From NCBI RefSeq assembly GCF_004217135.1, contig NZ_SHKK01000001.1:3844001-3908000 (forward strand): a stretch of 64,000 nt of DNA, read 5' to 3'. Made by a program: the position numbers and the translations under genes. The notes beneath the pieces are model-generated. The model had not been told where the DNA came from. It searched no databases and saw nothing but the letters and a program-made list of their open reading frames with translations. Each line of letters starts with the position of its first letter. The first letter of the stretch is position 1. Shown piece after piece: positions 16,932 through 26,211 of this stretch. Source of the stretch: Micromonospora violae (lineage in GTDB: Bacteria; Actinomycetota; Actinomycetes; Mycobacteriales; Micromonosporaceae).

Positions 16932-17768
16932 TCACGACTTACCCGCAATCCACAGGCTAGCGAAGACGAGCGCCACGATGCCAACCAGGAAGATCGCCAG
17001 GCCCTCGGTGGACGGGCCGTACCGCCCGAGGTTGAACCCACCCGGGTCCTGGTCGTGCTTCAGCGTCTCCTGGATGTAGGCGATGATGTCGGCCTTCTGC
17101 TCCGGGCGGAGCTGGTTGTCGCCGAACACCGGCATGTTCTGCGGGCCGCTCAACATCGCCGCGTAGATCTGGCGGTCGGTCGCCGGGTGCAGGCTCGGGG
17201 CGAACTTGCCCGAGGAGAGCGCGCCGCCGCCGCCACCGAAGGCGTGGCACTGCGAGCAGTTGATCCGGAACAGCTCACCGCCGGCCGCGACGTTGCCGTC
17301 CTCGCGGAGGTCGTCGCCCTCGGGGACGACCGGGCCGCCGCCGAGCTCCTGGATGTACTGGGCCAGCTGACGGGTCTGCTCGTCGGTGAAGACCGGGGGC
17401 TTGCGGTGCGCCTGGGCCTCCTGGCGGGCCAGCGGCATCCGGCCGGAGCTGACCTGGAACTCGACCGATGCCGCGCCGACGCCGATCAGGCTCGGCCCGC
17501 GGCCCTCGACGCCCTGGGCGTTGCGGCCGTGGCAGGTCACGCAGCTCACGTCGAACAGCGCCTTGCCCTCGGCGGCGGCGCCGGTCAGCTGCGGGTTGTC
17601 CTGCGCCTGGGCGCCCGGGGCGAAGACGGTGTATGCGCCGCCGGCGAGCATCAGCGCGGCGATCAGCCGGACCGCGGCGCCCAGCCGGCGGCGGCCCCTG
17701 CTGCGCGCGGCGGGCCGCTCACGCAACCGCGCGAGCAGACCGCGTCGGCGGTCGTTGTCAGAAGTCAT
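16932..17768 (-). CDS. qcrC: Dihaem cytochrome c subunit of the bc1 complex
   Basis: 278 residues. A basic N-terminus and one membrane helix (about 30-50) are followed by two cytochrome c domains, with haem-binding CVTCH near 75 and CSQCH near 172, and a C-terminal anchor (EGLAIFLVGIVALVF). The two-haem form is typical of actinobacteria, which lack soluble cytochrome c and wire bc1 directly to the aa3 oxidase. It lies 70 bp after ctaE and before qcrA in one operon. Confidence 0.96.
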   Translation of the reverse strand: MTSDNDRRRGLLARLRERPAARSRGRRRLGAAVRLIAALMLAGGAYTVFAPGAQAQDNPQLTGAAAEGKALFDVSCVTCHGRNAQGVEGRGPSLIGVGAASVEFQVSSGRMPLARQEAQAHRKPPVFTDEQTRQLAQYIQELGGGPVVPEGDDLREDGNVAAGGELFRINCSQCHAFGGGGGALSSGKFAPSLHPATDRQIYAAMLSGPQNMPVFGDNQLRPEQKADIIAYIQETLKHDQDPGGFNLGRYGPSTEGLAIFLVGIVALVFASLWIAGKS

Positions 17769-17838
17769 GAGCGGTGTCCTTAACCGGTTGGACCTGTCTC
17801 AGGGGACGGAGCAGCAGCGCGGAATGTGACGCGCAAGA

Positions 17839-18438
17839 TCACTGGAGCCAGTAGATCATGGCGTACAGCCCGATCCACACGACGTCGACGAAGTGCCAGT
17901 AGTACGACACGACGATCGCCGACGTCGCCTGCGCCGGAGTGAACCGGCCCATGGTCGTACGGACCATGAAGATGATGAAGGCGATCAGACCACCGGTCAC
18001 GTGCAGGCCGTGGAAGCCGGTGGTCAGGTAGAAGACCGACCCGTACCCGTCTCCGTTGATCTTGACGCCGTCCGCGACCAGGTGCCGGTACTCGTTCAGC
18101 TGACCGAGGACGAAGATCAGGCCCATCACGAAGGTGACGGTGAACCAGCGCCGCAGCGCGTGCACGTCACCCTTCTCCGCCGCGAAGACGCCGAGCTGGC
18201 ACGTCACCGAGGACAGCACCAGGATCACCGTGAAGGTGGTCGCGTACGGGATGTTCAGCGCTTCGGTGTGCTTCTCCCACTGCTCCGGCGCAGCCGCGCG
18301 GATGGAGAAGTACATCGCGAACAGCGCCGCGAAGAACATGAGTTCGCTGGAGAGCCACACGATCGTCCCGACGCTGACCATGTTCGGTCGGGTCAGAGAG
18401 TGGATCCGGCTCTTGTCAATGGCTGGGGCCGCAGTCAC
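17839..18438 (-). CDS. ctaE: Cytochrome c oxidase subunit III
   Basis: 199 residues with five hydrophobic helices. Family features are the [18 protein letters not shown] first helix with its conserved Glu, [10 protein letters not shown] near 145, and the C-terminal [11 protein letters not shown]. It is the non-catalytic subunit III of the aa3 oxidase. The GTG start is at 18438. It heads the operon with the bc1 genes, as in mycobacteria and corynebacteria, consistent with a bc1-aa3 supercomplex. Subunit I (ctaD) is not in the window. Confidence 0.95.
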   Translation of the reverse strand: MTAAPAIDKSRIHSLTRPNMVSVGTIVWLSSELMFFAALFAMYFSIRAAAPEQWEKHTEALNIPYATTFTVILVLSSVTCQLGVFAAEKGDVHALRRWFTVTFVMGLIFVLGQLNEYRHLVADGVKINGDGYGSVFYLTTGFHGLHVTGGLIAFIIFMVRTTMGRFTPAQATSAIVVSYYWHFVDVVWIGLYAMIYWLQ

Positions 18439-18533
18439 GCCGTCATTATTGCCCCTGACCGGGGCCGGCGATCAGCGGGGTGGCAAACCTGCGCCTTCCG
18501 TGGCCCCAGCGTCAGGGTCCGGTTCGCCTGGCC

Positions 18534-18539
18534 TAGCCT
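18534..18539 (+). promoter_or_regulatory. -10 box of a probable leaderless promoter
   Basis: TAGCCT lies 7 nt before the GTG at 18547, without a Shine-Dalgarno, in the divergent region shared with ctaE. Confidence 0.5.
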
Positions 18540-18546
18540 GAAAAGC

Positions 18547-19467
18547 GTGCTGCACGTCGATCCGATCCTCGCCGCCACCTCGGCCCCGCCGCCGTTCACC
18601 GTCGGCACGGTGCTGACCGAGACCCGGCTGGACAGCTGGCTGGCCCTCGGCCTGGTGCTCGCCGCCGGCCTGTACCTCTACGGGGTGTACCGGCTGCGTC
18701 TGCGGGGCGACCGCTGGCCGATCATCCGTACCGTCTTCTTCCTCGGCCCCGGCCTGGGCGGCATCGCGCTCGTCACGGTCAGCGGCCTGCACGCGTACGA
18801 CACCGCGCTGCTGTCCGTGCACATGATCCAGCACATGGTGCTGTCCATGGTGGCGCCGATCTTCCTGGCGCTGGGCGCGCCGATGACCCTGGCCCTGCGG
18901 ACCCTGCCGGTCCGGCCGCGCAAACGCCTGCTCGCGATCGTGCACAGCCGCGTCGCCCGGGTCTACAGCTTCCCGCTGGTGGCGTTCGCCATCTTCGTGG
19001 TCAACCCGTTCGTGCTGTACTTCAGTGACCTGTACCGCTACACCCTGGAACACGCCTGGGCGCACGAGCTGGTGCACGCGCACTTCATCATGACCGGCTG
19101 CGTGTTCTTCTGGCCGCTGCTCGGCCTCGACCCGCTGCCCGGCCGCTGGCCGTACCCGGCCCGCGCGCTGCTGATGCTGCTCTCCGTGCCGTTCCACACC
19201 GTGCTCGGCCTCACCATCATGCAGAGCAGCACGCTCTTCGGCGGCGACTGGTACCCGTCGCTCAACCTCGGGTGGGTCGACCCCTGGCAGGACCAGGTGG
19301 TCGCCGGGGGCATCCTCTGGGCCGGTGGCGAATTCGTCAGTGTGACCATGCTCGCGGTGCTGGTCGTGCAGTGGGTCAAGCAGTCCGAGCGGGAGGCCCG
19401 CCGGGTGGACCGCGAGCTGGACCGCCAGGAGGCCCGCGAACGCGCCGCCGACGCCGCGCCCGCCTGA
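18547..19467 (+). CDS. CtaG-type cytochrome c oxidase assembly membrane protein
   Basis: 306 residues with about seven membrane helices and a charged C-terminal tail. The family (caa3_CtaG) is marked by conserved His-rich helices: SVHMIQHMVLSMVAP near 95, HELVHAHFIMTGC near 175, and a late WDPW-like loop, here VDPWQDQVVAGG. These residues probably handle copper for the oxidase; some homologues are fused to copper transporters. It is divergent from ctaE, supporting a role in building the same oxidase. Confidence 0.85.
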   Translation: MLHVDPILAATSAPPPFTVGTVLTETRLDSWLALGLVLAAGLYLYGVYRLRLRGDRWPIIRTVFFLGPGLGGIALVTVSGLHAYDTALLSVHMIQHMVLSMVAPIFLALGAPMTLALRTLPVRPRKRLLAIVHSRVARVYSFPLVAFAIFVVNPFVLYFSDLYRYTLEHAWAHELVHAHFIMTGCVFFWPLLGLDPLPGRWPYPARALLMLLSVPFHTVLGLTIMQSSTLFGGDWYPSLNLGWVDPWQDQVVAGGILWAGGEFVSVTMLAVLVVQWVKQSEREARRVDRELDRQEARERAADAAPA

Positions 19468-19574
19468 GCTGCCCGGACGGTACGCCCCGACGCGAACGCC
19501 GGGCGGGATGTCGGCTACGTCACGCCGACCGGTACGATCTGCGGGCAGCTACGAGGTGGAAGCGGAGTGCCGGC

Positions 19575-19658
19575 ATGAGTGAGCGCAGCGAACGAATCAT
19601 CGGACTCAGTGCGATGGTGCCTCATGACGGCACGGAGCGAAGCGGAGTGCCGGCATGA
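19575..19658 (+). CDS. MIRU-like coupled mini-ORF (27 residues)
   Basis: ATG at 19575 opens a 27-codon frame starting MSERSERIIGLSA and ending in a TGA that overlaps the ATG of the receiver-like gene. The bases before both ATGs are the same (AAGCGGAGTGCCGGC), so the start region has been duplicated around the insert, and both copies have the same GGAG site. This matches mycobacterial MIRU elements, which insert at start/stop overlaps and keep coupling. Translation is plausible; a function of the peptide is not implied. Confidence 0.45.
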   Translation: MSERSERIIGLSAMVPHDGTERSGVPA

Positions 19659-20050
19659 GCGATCGTCTTTGCACCGTCTTGCTCTACAGCGACGACCCGC
19701 AGGTCCGTGACCGGATGCGGCTGGCCGTCGGCACCCGGCCCGCGCCCGGTCTGCAGATCGAGTTCGTCGACGCGTCGACCTACGCGGAGACCATCCGGCT
19801 GGTCGACGACTACGAGATCGACCTGCTGCTGCTCGACGGTGAGGCGAGCCCGGGCGGCGGCATCGGCATCGCCCGGCAGATCAAGGACGACCGGGACGAC
19901 GCTCCCCCGACCTGCCTGGTGATCGCCCGCGCCGCCGACCGATGGCTCGCCGCGTACGCCGAGGTCGACGCGACGCTGGTGCACCCGCTCGACCCGGTGA
20001 CCACCGGCGGCACGGTGGCCGAGTTGCTGCGGACGCACGCACCCGCCTGA
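19655..20050 (+). CDS. Receiver-domain-like protein
   Basis: 131 residues, all one response-regulator-like alpha/beta domain with no output domain. Strand 1 reads CTVLLYSDDPQVRDR, with an acidic pair in place, and strand 3 reads LLLLDGEASPGGG with a candidate phosphoacceptor Asp near 55. The conserved late Lys is not obvious: the corresponding stretch is VHPLDPVT. It may be a pseudo-receiver. It precedes trpD by 90 bp in the same direction. Its start is coupled to the mini-ORF. Confidence 0.7.
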   Translation: MSDRLCTVLLYSDDPQVRDRMRLAVGTRPAPGLQIEFVDASTYAETIRLVDDYEIDLLLLDGEASPGGGIGIARQIKDDRDDAPPTCLVIARAADRWLAAYAEVDATLVHPLDPVTTGGTVAELLRTHAPA

Positions 20051-20140
20051 CGTCCCACGCTCCTCCGGCACCCCACGGCGCCGGATCTCCTCGGCGCCGG
20101 TTCCAGCCCACCCGCACTTCGCATGCTCGGGAGGCCCGCC

Positions 20141-21199
20141 ATGGGCGATCGGACCTGGCCGCACCTGCTCAACGCGCTGCTGCGCGGTGACGAACTCTCC
20201 ACCGCCGACACGGCCTGGGCGATGGACGAGATCATGACCGGCTCGGCGACCGCCGCGCAGATCGCCGCGTTCGCCGTGGCGCTGCGCGGCAAGGGGGAGA
20301 CCCCCGCCGAGGTGGCCGGCCTGGTGGAGGCGATGCTGGGTCGCGCGGTCCCGGTGGTCCTCCCCGAGGAGCTGCGCCGCACCGCGCTCGACGTGGTCGG
20401 CACCGGCGGTGACCTCGCCCACACGGTCAACATCTCCACCATGACGGCGCTGGTGGTCGCCGGCGCGGGCGTCCGTGTCGTCAAGCACGGCAACCGGGCG
20501 GCGTCCTCCCTGTGTGGCACCGCCGACCTGCTGGAGTTCCTCGGCGTCCCGCTGGATCTCGGCCCCGAGCAGGTCGCCCGCTGTGTCGAGGAGGCCGGCA
20601 TCGGGTTCTGCTTCGCGGCCCGGTTCCACCCCGGGATGCGACACGCCGGCCCGGTCCGCCGTGAGGTGGGCGTGCCCACCTTCTTCAACTTCCTCGGCCC
20701 GCTGACCAACCCGGCCCGCCCCCGGGCCGGCGCGGTCGGCTGCTTCGACCTCCGGATGGCCCCGGTGATGGCCAGCGTGTTCGCGGCCCGTGGCGACTCG
20801 GCGATCGTGATGCGCGGCGAGGACGGGCTGGACGAGTTCACCACCGCCGCCCCGACCCGGGTCTGGGCGGCCCAGGGCGGCACCGTACGAGAGGCCGTGC
20901 TGGACGCGGCGGACCTGGGGGTACCCCGGGCCACCCTGGCGGACCTGCGCGGCGGTGACGCCGCGTACAACGCGGGTGTGGCCCGCCGGCTGCTGGCCGG
21001 TGAGACGGGTCCGGTCCGGGACGCGGTGCTGGTCAACGCGGCGGCGGCGCTGGCCACCCAGGGCCCGCTGGACGGCGACCTGACCGAGGCGCTGCGCGCC
21101 GGCCTGGCCCGCGCGGCCGAGGCCATCGACTCCGGCGCGGCCGCCGCGACTCTGGACCGCTGGATCGAGACCGCCACCGCCCAACCCGCCACCGCCTGA
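20141..21199 (+). CDS. trpD: Anthranilate phosphoribosyltransferase
   Basis: 352 residues from ATG 20141, chosen because GGGAGG lies 8 nt upstream; an ATG at 20123 is less likely. It joins anthranilate and PRPP in tryptophan synthesis. Seen are the PRPP/diphosphate loop DVVGTGGD near 86, [18 protein letters not shown] near 115, and [14 protein letters not shown] near 180. Length and order are those of TrpD. It is isolated from other trp genes, as in mycobacteria. The stop is the first of four in-frame TGA codons 15 bp apart. Confidence 0.95.
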   Translation: MGDRTWPHLLNALLRGDELSTADTAWAMDEIMTGSATAAQIAAFAVALRGKGETPAEVAGLVEAMLGRAVPVVLPEELRRTALDVVGTGGDLAHTVNISTMTALVVAGAGVRVVKHGNRAASSLCGTADLLEFLGVPLDLGPEQVARCVEEAGIGFCFAARFHPGMRHAGPVRREVGVPTFFNFLGPLTNPARPRAGAVGCFDLRMAPVMASVFAARGDSAIVMRGEDGLDEFTTAAPTRVWAAQGGTVREAVLDAADLGVPRATLADLRGGDAAYNAGVARRLLAGETGPVRDAVLVNAAAALATQGPLDGDLTEALRAGLARAAEAIDSGAAAATLDRWIETATAQPATA

Positions 21200-21254
21200 C
21201 CCGTCGGCGCCTGACCCATCGGCGTCTGACCCGTCAGCGTCTGACCCGTCCGTG
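21197..21254 (+). repeat. 15-bp direct repeat carrying tandem in-frame stops
   Basis: Four imperfect copies of a 15-bp unit (TGACCCGTCGGCGCC-like) start at the trpD stop codon. TGA occurs at 21197, 21212, 21227 and 21242, all in the trpD frame. Confidence 0.8.
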
Positions 21255-21278
21255 CCCTCTGCGGGCGGACTCCAGGGC

Positions 21279-21357
21279 GTGATCGACTCGGGTTCCTGCA
21301 ATCCGCGGTGTCCCGGCAGCCCGGACACCCCGATTTCAAGGAAGTCGAGTGGATCAC
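21279..21357. repeat. 79-bp GATC-ended palindromic element, copy 2
   Basis: GTGATCGACTCGGGTTCC at the left and its near-complement ending GTCGAGTGGATCAC at the right form arms of about 35 nt around a 9-nt loop (CGGCAGCCC), with GGTGTCC/GGACACC as the inner stem. It is related to 5844-5920. The rest of the trpD to 21501 interval holds only the 15-bp stop repeats and a probable promoter. Confidence 0.75.
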
Positions 21358-21500
21358 ACCTGATGACCGACGAGTGGGCGACGGTGCGCGGGGATTTGTC
21401 GGACCCGTCTGGGAAACTACAGCTGAGTAGTTCTCTGCCGCCGTCGGTGCGTCGCTGTCGCATCCGGGCGGGCCGGCCTGGTGATCGAGAGGAGACGCCC

Positions 21501-21704
21501 GTGTCGCACCGCGAGCTCTACTGCGACGTCTGCGAGGGCGTGGCGCTGTTCGAGGCCCCGCCCTGCGTCGACGGCCACGGCACCGACTGTCCAGAACTGA
21601 TCTGCACCGACTGCGGCGCCGCCGTGGTCATCGGCGCGATCGCCTTCCCGGTCACCCGGCTGCCCGTCCGCCACCGCCAGCCCACCCACCGCCGCGCCGC
21701 CTGA
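21501..21704 (+). CDS. Small zinc-ribbon-like hypothetical protein
   Basis: 67 residues from a GTG at 21501 with an excellent GAGAGGAGA site. CDVCE near 9 and CTDCG near 38, with another Cys between (PPCVDG) and one before the second pair (TDCPE), suggest a two-knuckle zinc ribbon. The C-terminus is basic and His/Arg-rich. I do not recognise a named family. It is a single-gene unit ending at a strong bidirectional hairpin. Confidence 0.75.
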   Translation: MSHRELYCDVCEGVALFEAPPCVDGHGTDCPELICTDCGAAVVIGAIAFPVTRLPVRHRQPTHRRAA

Positions 21705-21738
21705 GCGCCAGCGCCGCTCGACCGGGGTCAAGCATGAC

Positions 21739-21774
21739 CGAAGGCCCGCTCCCCCACCGGGGAACGGGCCTTCG
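21739..21774. terminator. Bidirectional hairpin terminator
   Basis: CGAAGGCCCG and CGGGCCTTCG enclose a 16-nt loop, with a T-rich exit on the plus strand, between the small zinc-ribbon gene and ctaF (convergent). Confidence 0.8.
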
Positions 21775-21811
21775 TCGTGCGGGGTCGGTCGCGTTGGCGA
21801 CCGGGTGTGGG

Positions 21812-22237
21812 TCAGTGCTCGGCGGTACGCCGGGTGCCGCTGTAGTACTCGAACAGGAGACCGCAGGCGGCGAAGACAACGGCCACCAGGCCGGCGCCGA
21901 TCAGCCAGTACTGCCAGAACACCATGCCGAGCGCGGCGATCGCGGCGGCCAGCGCCAGACCGAACGGCCAGTAGCTGCCCGGGCTGAAGAAGCCGACCTC
22001 ACCAGCGCCGTCGGCGATCTCGGCGTCCGCACGGTCTTCCGGGCGCAGGTCGATACGGCGGGAGACGAACCAGAAGAAGCCACCGCACATCGAGCAGAGC
22101 AGGAACGACAGCAGCAGGGCCACGGTGCCGACCCACTCGACGCCGCCCGACTCCCCGTTCGTCCAGGCGCCGTAGAGAATCGTGGCACCGAAGAGGAACC
22201 CGGCGATGATCAGGAAGATACGCCACTCGGTCTTCAT
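21812..22237 (-). CDS. ctaF: Cytochrome c oxidase subunit IV (actinobacterial type)
   Basis: 141 residues with four membrane helices (MKTEWRIFLIIAGFLFG, VALLLSFLLCSMCGG, GLALAAAIAALG, GAGLVAVVFAACG). It is the small accessory subunit specific to actinobacterial aa3 oxidases. It directly follows ctaC with a 9-bp gap, so both are made from one transcript. Confidence 0.9.
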   Translation of the reverse strand: MKTEWRIFLIIAGFLFGATILYGAWTNGESGGVEWVGTVALLLSFLLCSMCGGFFWFVSRRIDLRPEDRADAEIADGAGEVGFFSPGSYWPFGLALAAAIAALGMVFWQYWLIGAGLVAVVFAACGLLFEYYSGTRRTAEH

Positions 22238-22246
22238 GCCGCTGCC

Positions 22247-23218
22247 TCAGCTTCCGGTGCGGGCCGGAACTTTGTCCGGGTTGAAGTTGTCCTGCGTCCG
22301 CCGGGTGTCGAACGGCCGCGTGGTCTCCGCGTACGGCTCCTCACCGATCGCGGACAGCGCGTCCTGGGTGGACTTGCCGCTCTGCTTGGCCGCCAGGAAC
22401 TGGTCGTACTTCTCCGGCGACACCACCCGCAGCTCGAAGTTCATGAACGCGTGGTAGCTGCCGCACAGCTCGGCGCAGCGCCCGACGTAGGCACCCTCGG
22501 CATCGAGGCTGGAGACCTCGAACACGTTGCGGATCTTGCCCGGCATGACGTCCCGCTTGAAGAGCAGCTCCGGCACCCAGAACGAGTGGATGACGTCGCG
22601 GCTGGTCTCCTCGAACCGGATGGACCGGTTGGTCGGCAGCACCAGCACCGGGATGACCTCGCTGGTGCCGAGCGTCGACGCGGTGGTGCGGGCCTCCGGG
22701 CCCTGACCGTCGCGGTAGTTGAACTGCCAGTTCCACTTGAACGCGACGACCTCGACCGTGACGTCCGGGTTCTTCGACAACTTGTCGACGTCGGTCTGCA
22801 CGATCGCCGTGTAGTAGAAGAGCACGGAGACGATCAGGATCGGCGCGATGGTGTAGAGGAACTCCATCGGCATGTTGTAGCGGGTCTGCACCGGCAGCGC
22901 GTTGCCACGCTTGCGGTAGCGCACGACACACCAGAAGATCAGGCCCCACACGAAGACACCGACCGCGAGCGCGGCGATGCAGGAGGCGATCCACAGGTCG
23001 TACATCCGCTTGGACTCCGCCGAGATGCCGCCCTGCGGCCAGCCGAAGCCGTCAAAGGCCTGACCCACGTCACAGCCCGTGAGCAGAACCAGCAACGCCA
23101 CGCCACCGAGACCGAGCCCGGCCAGGCGACCAGCACCGCGCCCCCGGCGTCCACCAACCCCTGGGGAAGCGCTGTGCCGTACGGCCGACGGCCGTACCTC
23201 CGAACTCCTTGCGACCAC
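22247..23218 (-). CDS. ctaC: Cytochrome c oxidase subunit II
   Basis: 323 residues from a GTG at 23218. The N-terminus is an export signal with a lipobox (LLVLLTGC near 48). Two membrane helices (about 75-95, 120-140) precede the cupredoxin domain. The CuA ligands are visible as a late His and the CAELCGSYHAFM segment near 265 (two Cys, His, Met). It takes electrons from the bc1 complex. A proline/arginine-rich start precedes the signal, so the true start might be further in. It forms a pair with ctaF. Confidence 0.94.
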   Translation of the reverse strand: MVARSSEVRPSAVRHSASPGVGGRRGRGAGRLAGLGLGGVALLVLLTGCDVGQAFDGFGWPQGGISAESKRMYDLWIASCIAALAVGVFVWGLIFWCVVRYRKRGNALPVQTRYNMPMEFLYTIAPILIVSVLFYYTAIVQTDVDKLSKNPDVTVEVVAFKWNWQFNYRDGQGPEARTTASTLGTSEVIPVLVLPTNRSIRFEETSRDVIHSFWVPELLFKRDVMPGKIRNVFEVSSLDAEGAYVGRCAELCGSYHAFMNFELRVVSPEKYDQFLAAKQSGKSTQDALSAIGEEPYAETTRPFDTRRTQDNFNPDKVPARTGS

Positions 23219-23389
23219 CTGGTCCTGCCTCCCTAGCGCGCCGCGGTGCGTCTTTCCTCAGCACCGGCGGCAAAGGCGTCACCGACGGTCGCAGATTACT
23301 CGACCATGACGGACTCGACCGTGGTGGGGTCACTGTCCGCCCCCCATCGGGGGGTTCCCAGCCATACCGCCGCGATAGCGTGTTGGTCT

Positions 23390-23452
23390 GTGAGCGCGAG
23401 GAGTGAGCCGGGGTTGCGAGCCCCGCAGCCGCGAACGAAGGCAGGTCTGTGA
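23390..23452 (+). CDS. MIRU-like coupled mini-ORF (20 residues)
   Basis: GTG at 23390 opens a 20-codon frame VSARSEPGLRAPQPRTKAGL whose TGA overlaps the GTG of the cysteine desulfurase. The bases around the two GTGs repeat (GGTCTGTGAGCGC at both), so the start codon has been duplicated. TAGCGT lies 8 nt before the first GTG, so the mini-ORF may be the leaderless 5' cistron. The peptide differs from that at 19575, but the layout is the same. Confidence 0.45.
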   Translation: MSARSEPGLRAPQPRTKAGL

Positions 23453-24600
23453 GCGCATCCCCGGTCTACCTGGACGCGGCGACCGCCGCGCCGATGCATC
23501 CGGTCGCGCGGCAGGCGCTGTTGGCCGCGCTCGACGACGGCTGGGCCGACCCGGGCAAGCTGTACACGCAGGCCCGCAGGGCCCGGCAACTGCTCGACGC
23601 CGCCCGCGAGGCCACCGCCGTGACGCTCGGCGTCCGCGCCGATGAGGTGTCCTTCACCCCCAGCGGTACGGCCGCAGCCCACGGCGCGGTGCTCGGCGGC
23701 CTGACGGGCCGGCGTCGGGTCGGGTCGACGCTGGTGCACTCGGCGATCGAGCATTCGGCGGTGTTGCACGCGGCGGAGCGGCATGTCGGCGCGGGCGGGA
23801 CCGCCACCGTGGTGCCGGTGGACCGGTTGGGCCGGCTGGACCTGTCCGCCTGGTCGACAGCTGTTCGGTCCCCGGGGGTCGCGCTGGCCGCGTTGATCAC
23901 CGCCAGTCACGAGGTGGGTACTGTGCAGCCGGTTGCCGAGGCGGCGGCCGTCTGCGCCGACGTGGGGGTGCCGCTCTACGTGGACGCGGCGCAGTCGGTG
24001 GGCCGGGTGCCGCTGCCGGCCGGCTGGTCGGTACTCACGGCGAGCGCCCACAAGTGGGGCGGGCCACCCGGGGTGGGGGTGCTGGCGGTCCGCAAGGGCA
24101 CCCGCTGGGAGTCACCCTGGCCGGCCGACGAGCGGGAGAGCCGGCGTACCCCAGGGGTGGTGAATTTGCCGGCGGTCGTGGCGGCGGCGGCGAGCCTGCG
24201 GGCGGCGGCGGCCGACGCGGCAGCCGAGGCGACCCGGCTGGCCGCCCTGGTGGACCGGGTCCGGGCCCGGGTCGCGGCGGAGGTACCGGACGTGGAGGTG
24301 GTCGGCGACCCGGTGCTCCGGCTCCCCCACCTGGTCACCTTCTCCTGCCTGTACGTCGACGGGGAAGCGCTGCTGCACGCCCTGGACCGGCGGGGCTTCG
24401 CCGTGTCGTCCGGCTCGTCGTGCACCTCGTCCACGCTGCGTCCGTCGCACGTGCTGGAGGCGATGGGGGTGCTCTCGCACGGCAACGTGCGGGTCAGCCT
24501 GCACCGGGAGACGACCGAGGCGGACGTGGAGCGGTTCCTGACCGAGTTGCCGGGGATCGTCGCGGGGCTGCGCGCCGAGGCCGGGGTGGTGGGGCTGTGA
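23449..24600 (+). CDS. Cysteine desulfurase (NifS/IscS family)
   Basis: 383 residues, a fold-type-I PLP enzyme that takes sulfur from cysteine as a protein persulfide. Seen are the HSAIEHSAV His pair near 100, DAAQSVG near 180, the PLP Lys in SAHKWGG near 205, and the loop Cys in SGSSCTSS near 325. The start GTG is coupled to a mini-ORF. The next gene encodes a TusA-like protein whose start overlaps or touches this stop, which suggests sulfur is handed straight to it, for thiolation or cofactor synthesis rather than general Fe-S assembly. Confidence 0.9.
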   Translation: MSASPVYLDAATAAPMHPVARQALLAALDDGWADPGKLYTQARRARQLLDAAREATAVTLGVRADEVSFTPSGTAAAHGAVLGGLTGRRRVGSTLVHSAIEHSAVLHAAERHVGAGGTATVVPVDRLGRLDLSAWSTAVRSPGVALAALITASHEVGTVQPVAEAAAVCADVGVPLYVDAAQSVGRVPLPAGWSVLTASAHKWGGPPGVGVLAVRKGTRWESPWPADERESRRTPGVVNLPAVVAAAASLRAAAADAAAEATRLAALVDRVRARVAAEVPDVEVVGDPVLRLPHLVTFSCLYVDGEALLHALDRRGFAVSSGSSCTSSTLRPSHVLEAMGVLSHGNVRVSLHRETTEADVERFLTELPGIVAGLRAEAGVVGL

Positions 24601-24830
24601 CAATGCCGGACGAGGTGATCGACTGCCGGGGGCAACGCTGCCCGCTGCCGGTGATCGCGGCGGCGCGTCGGATGCCCGAGGTGCCGGTCGGCACGGTGGT
24701 CCGGGTGCTGGCCGACGACCCGGCGGCGGCGGTCGACATTCCCGCCTGGTGCCGGATGCGCGGCCAGGAGTTCCTCGGCTCGGTCAACGGCCCGGACGGC
24801 CCCGCCTACGACATCCGCCGAACCCACTAA
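24597..24830 (+). CDS. TusA-like sulfur carrier protein
   Basis: 75 residues from ATG 24603, or 77 from GTG 24597, which overlaps the stop of the desulfurase gene. It has the TusA/SirA/YeeD signature CRGQRCPLPVI near residue 8, in which the CPxP Cys accepts the persulfide, and the short two-layer fold. A further Cys (WCRMRG) sits near 50. As a partner of the preceding cysteine desulfurase it would relay sulfur to an acceptor not encoded nearby. Confidence 0.88.
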   Translation: MTMPDEVIDCRGQRCPLPVIAAARRMPEVPVGTVVRVLADDPAAAVDIPAWCRMRGQEFLGSVNGPDGPAYDIRRTH

Positions 24831-24904
24831 CCCCACCCCGGCCCCACCCTCGGCCCTCGCGCCCCCGAACCCCACGCCCCCGTCCGCGTCGCCCCCGCCC
24901 CGTC

Positions 24905-24985
24905 CGCGTCGATCATGGAGTTGTGGTGGGGGACAAAAGCCGCACACGGCGACCATTCGGCCACCACAACTCCATGATCGACGCG
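24905..24985. repeat. Long palindrome with 25-bp perfect arms
   Basis: CGCGTCGATCATGGAGTTGT (24905 on, arm to 24929) is repeated inverted at 24961-24985 around a 31-nt centre. It sits between convergent genes (TusA-like and PfkB kinase) and shares the GATCATGgrGTT core with 45593-45665 and the related palindromes at 60214 and 61296. It may also serve as terminator. Confidence 0.85.
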
Positions 24986-25034
24986 AGCAGAGGCGGGGCG
25001 CGGCGGGACGACGCGGGGCGGGCGGGGCGGGGGG

Positions 25035-26048
<1,014 letters not shown>

Positions 26049-26154
26049 CTACCGGCACGGCAACCCGATGGTCACCGCTCGGTCGGACTACGGCAACCAG
26101 CCCGCCACGGCCCCTCCGGGACCGCTCCCAGGCCGGCGCGACCCCCGACCGGTA

Positions 26155-26192
26155 CGACGATGGGGCCGTCCCGGAGAACGGCCCCATCGTCG
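26155..26192. terminator. Hairpin terminator after erpA
   Basis: CGACGATGGGGCCGT pairs with ACGGCCCCATCGTCG around an 8-nt loop, 20 bp beyond the erpA stop. Confidence 0.8.
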
Positions 26193-26211
26193 CTGGTGCG
26201 TGTGGTGTGAC

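Noticed and set aside
17825..17845. Second CRP-like site (TGTGA...TCAC) near the ctaE stop
   Set aside because: The half-sites are 9 nt apart rather than 6 and lie between genes of one operon.
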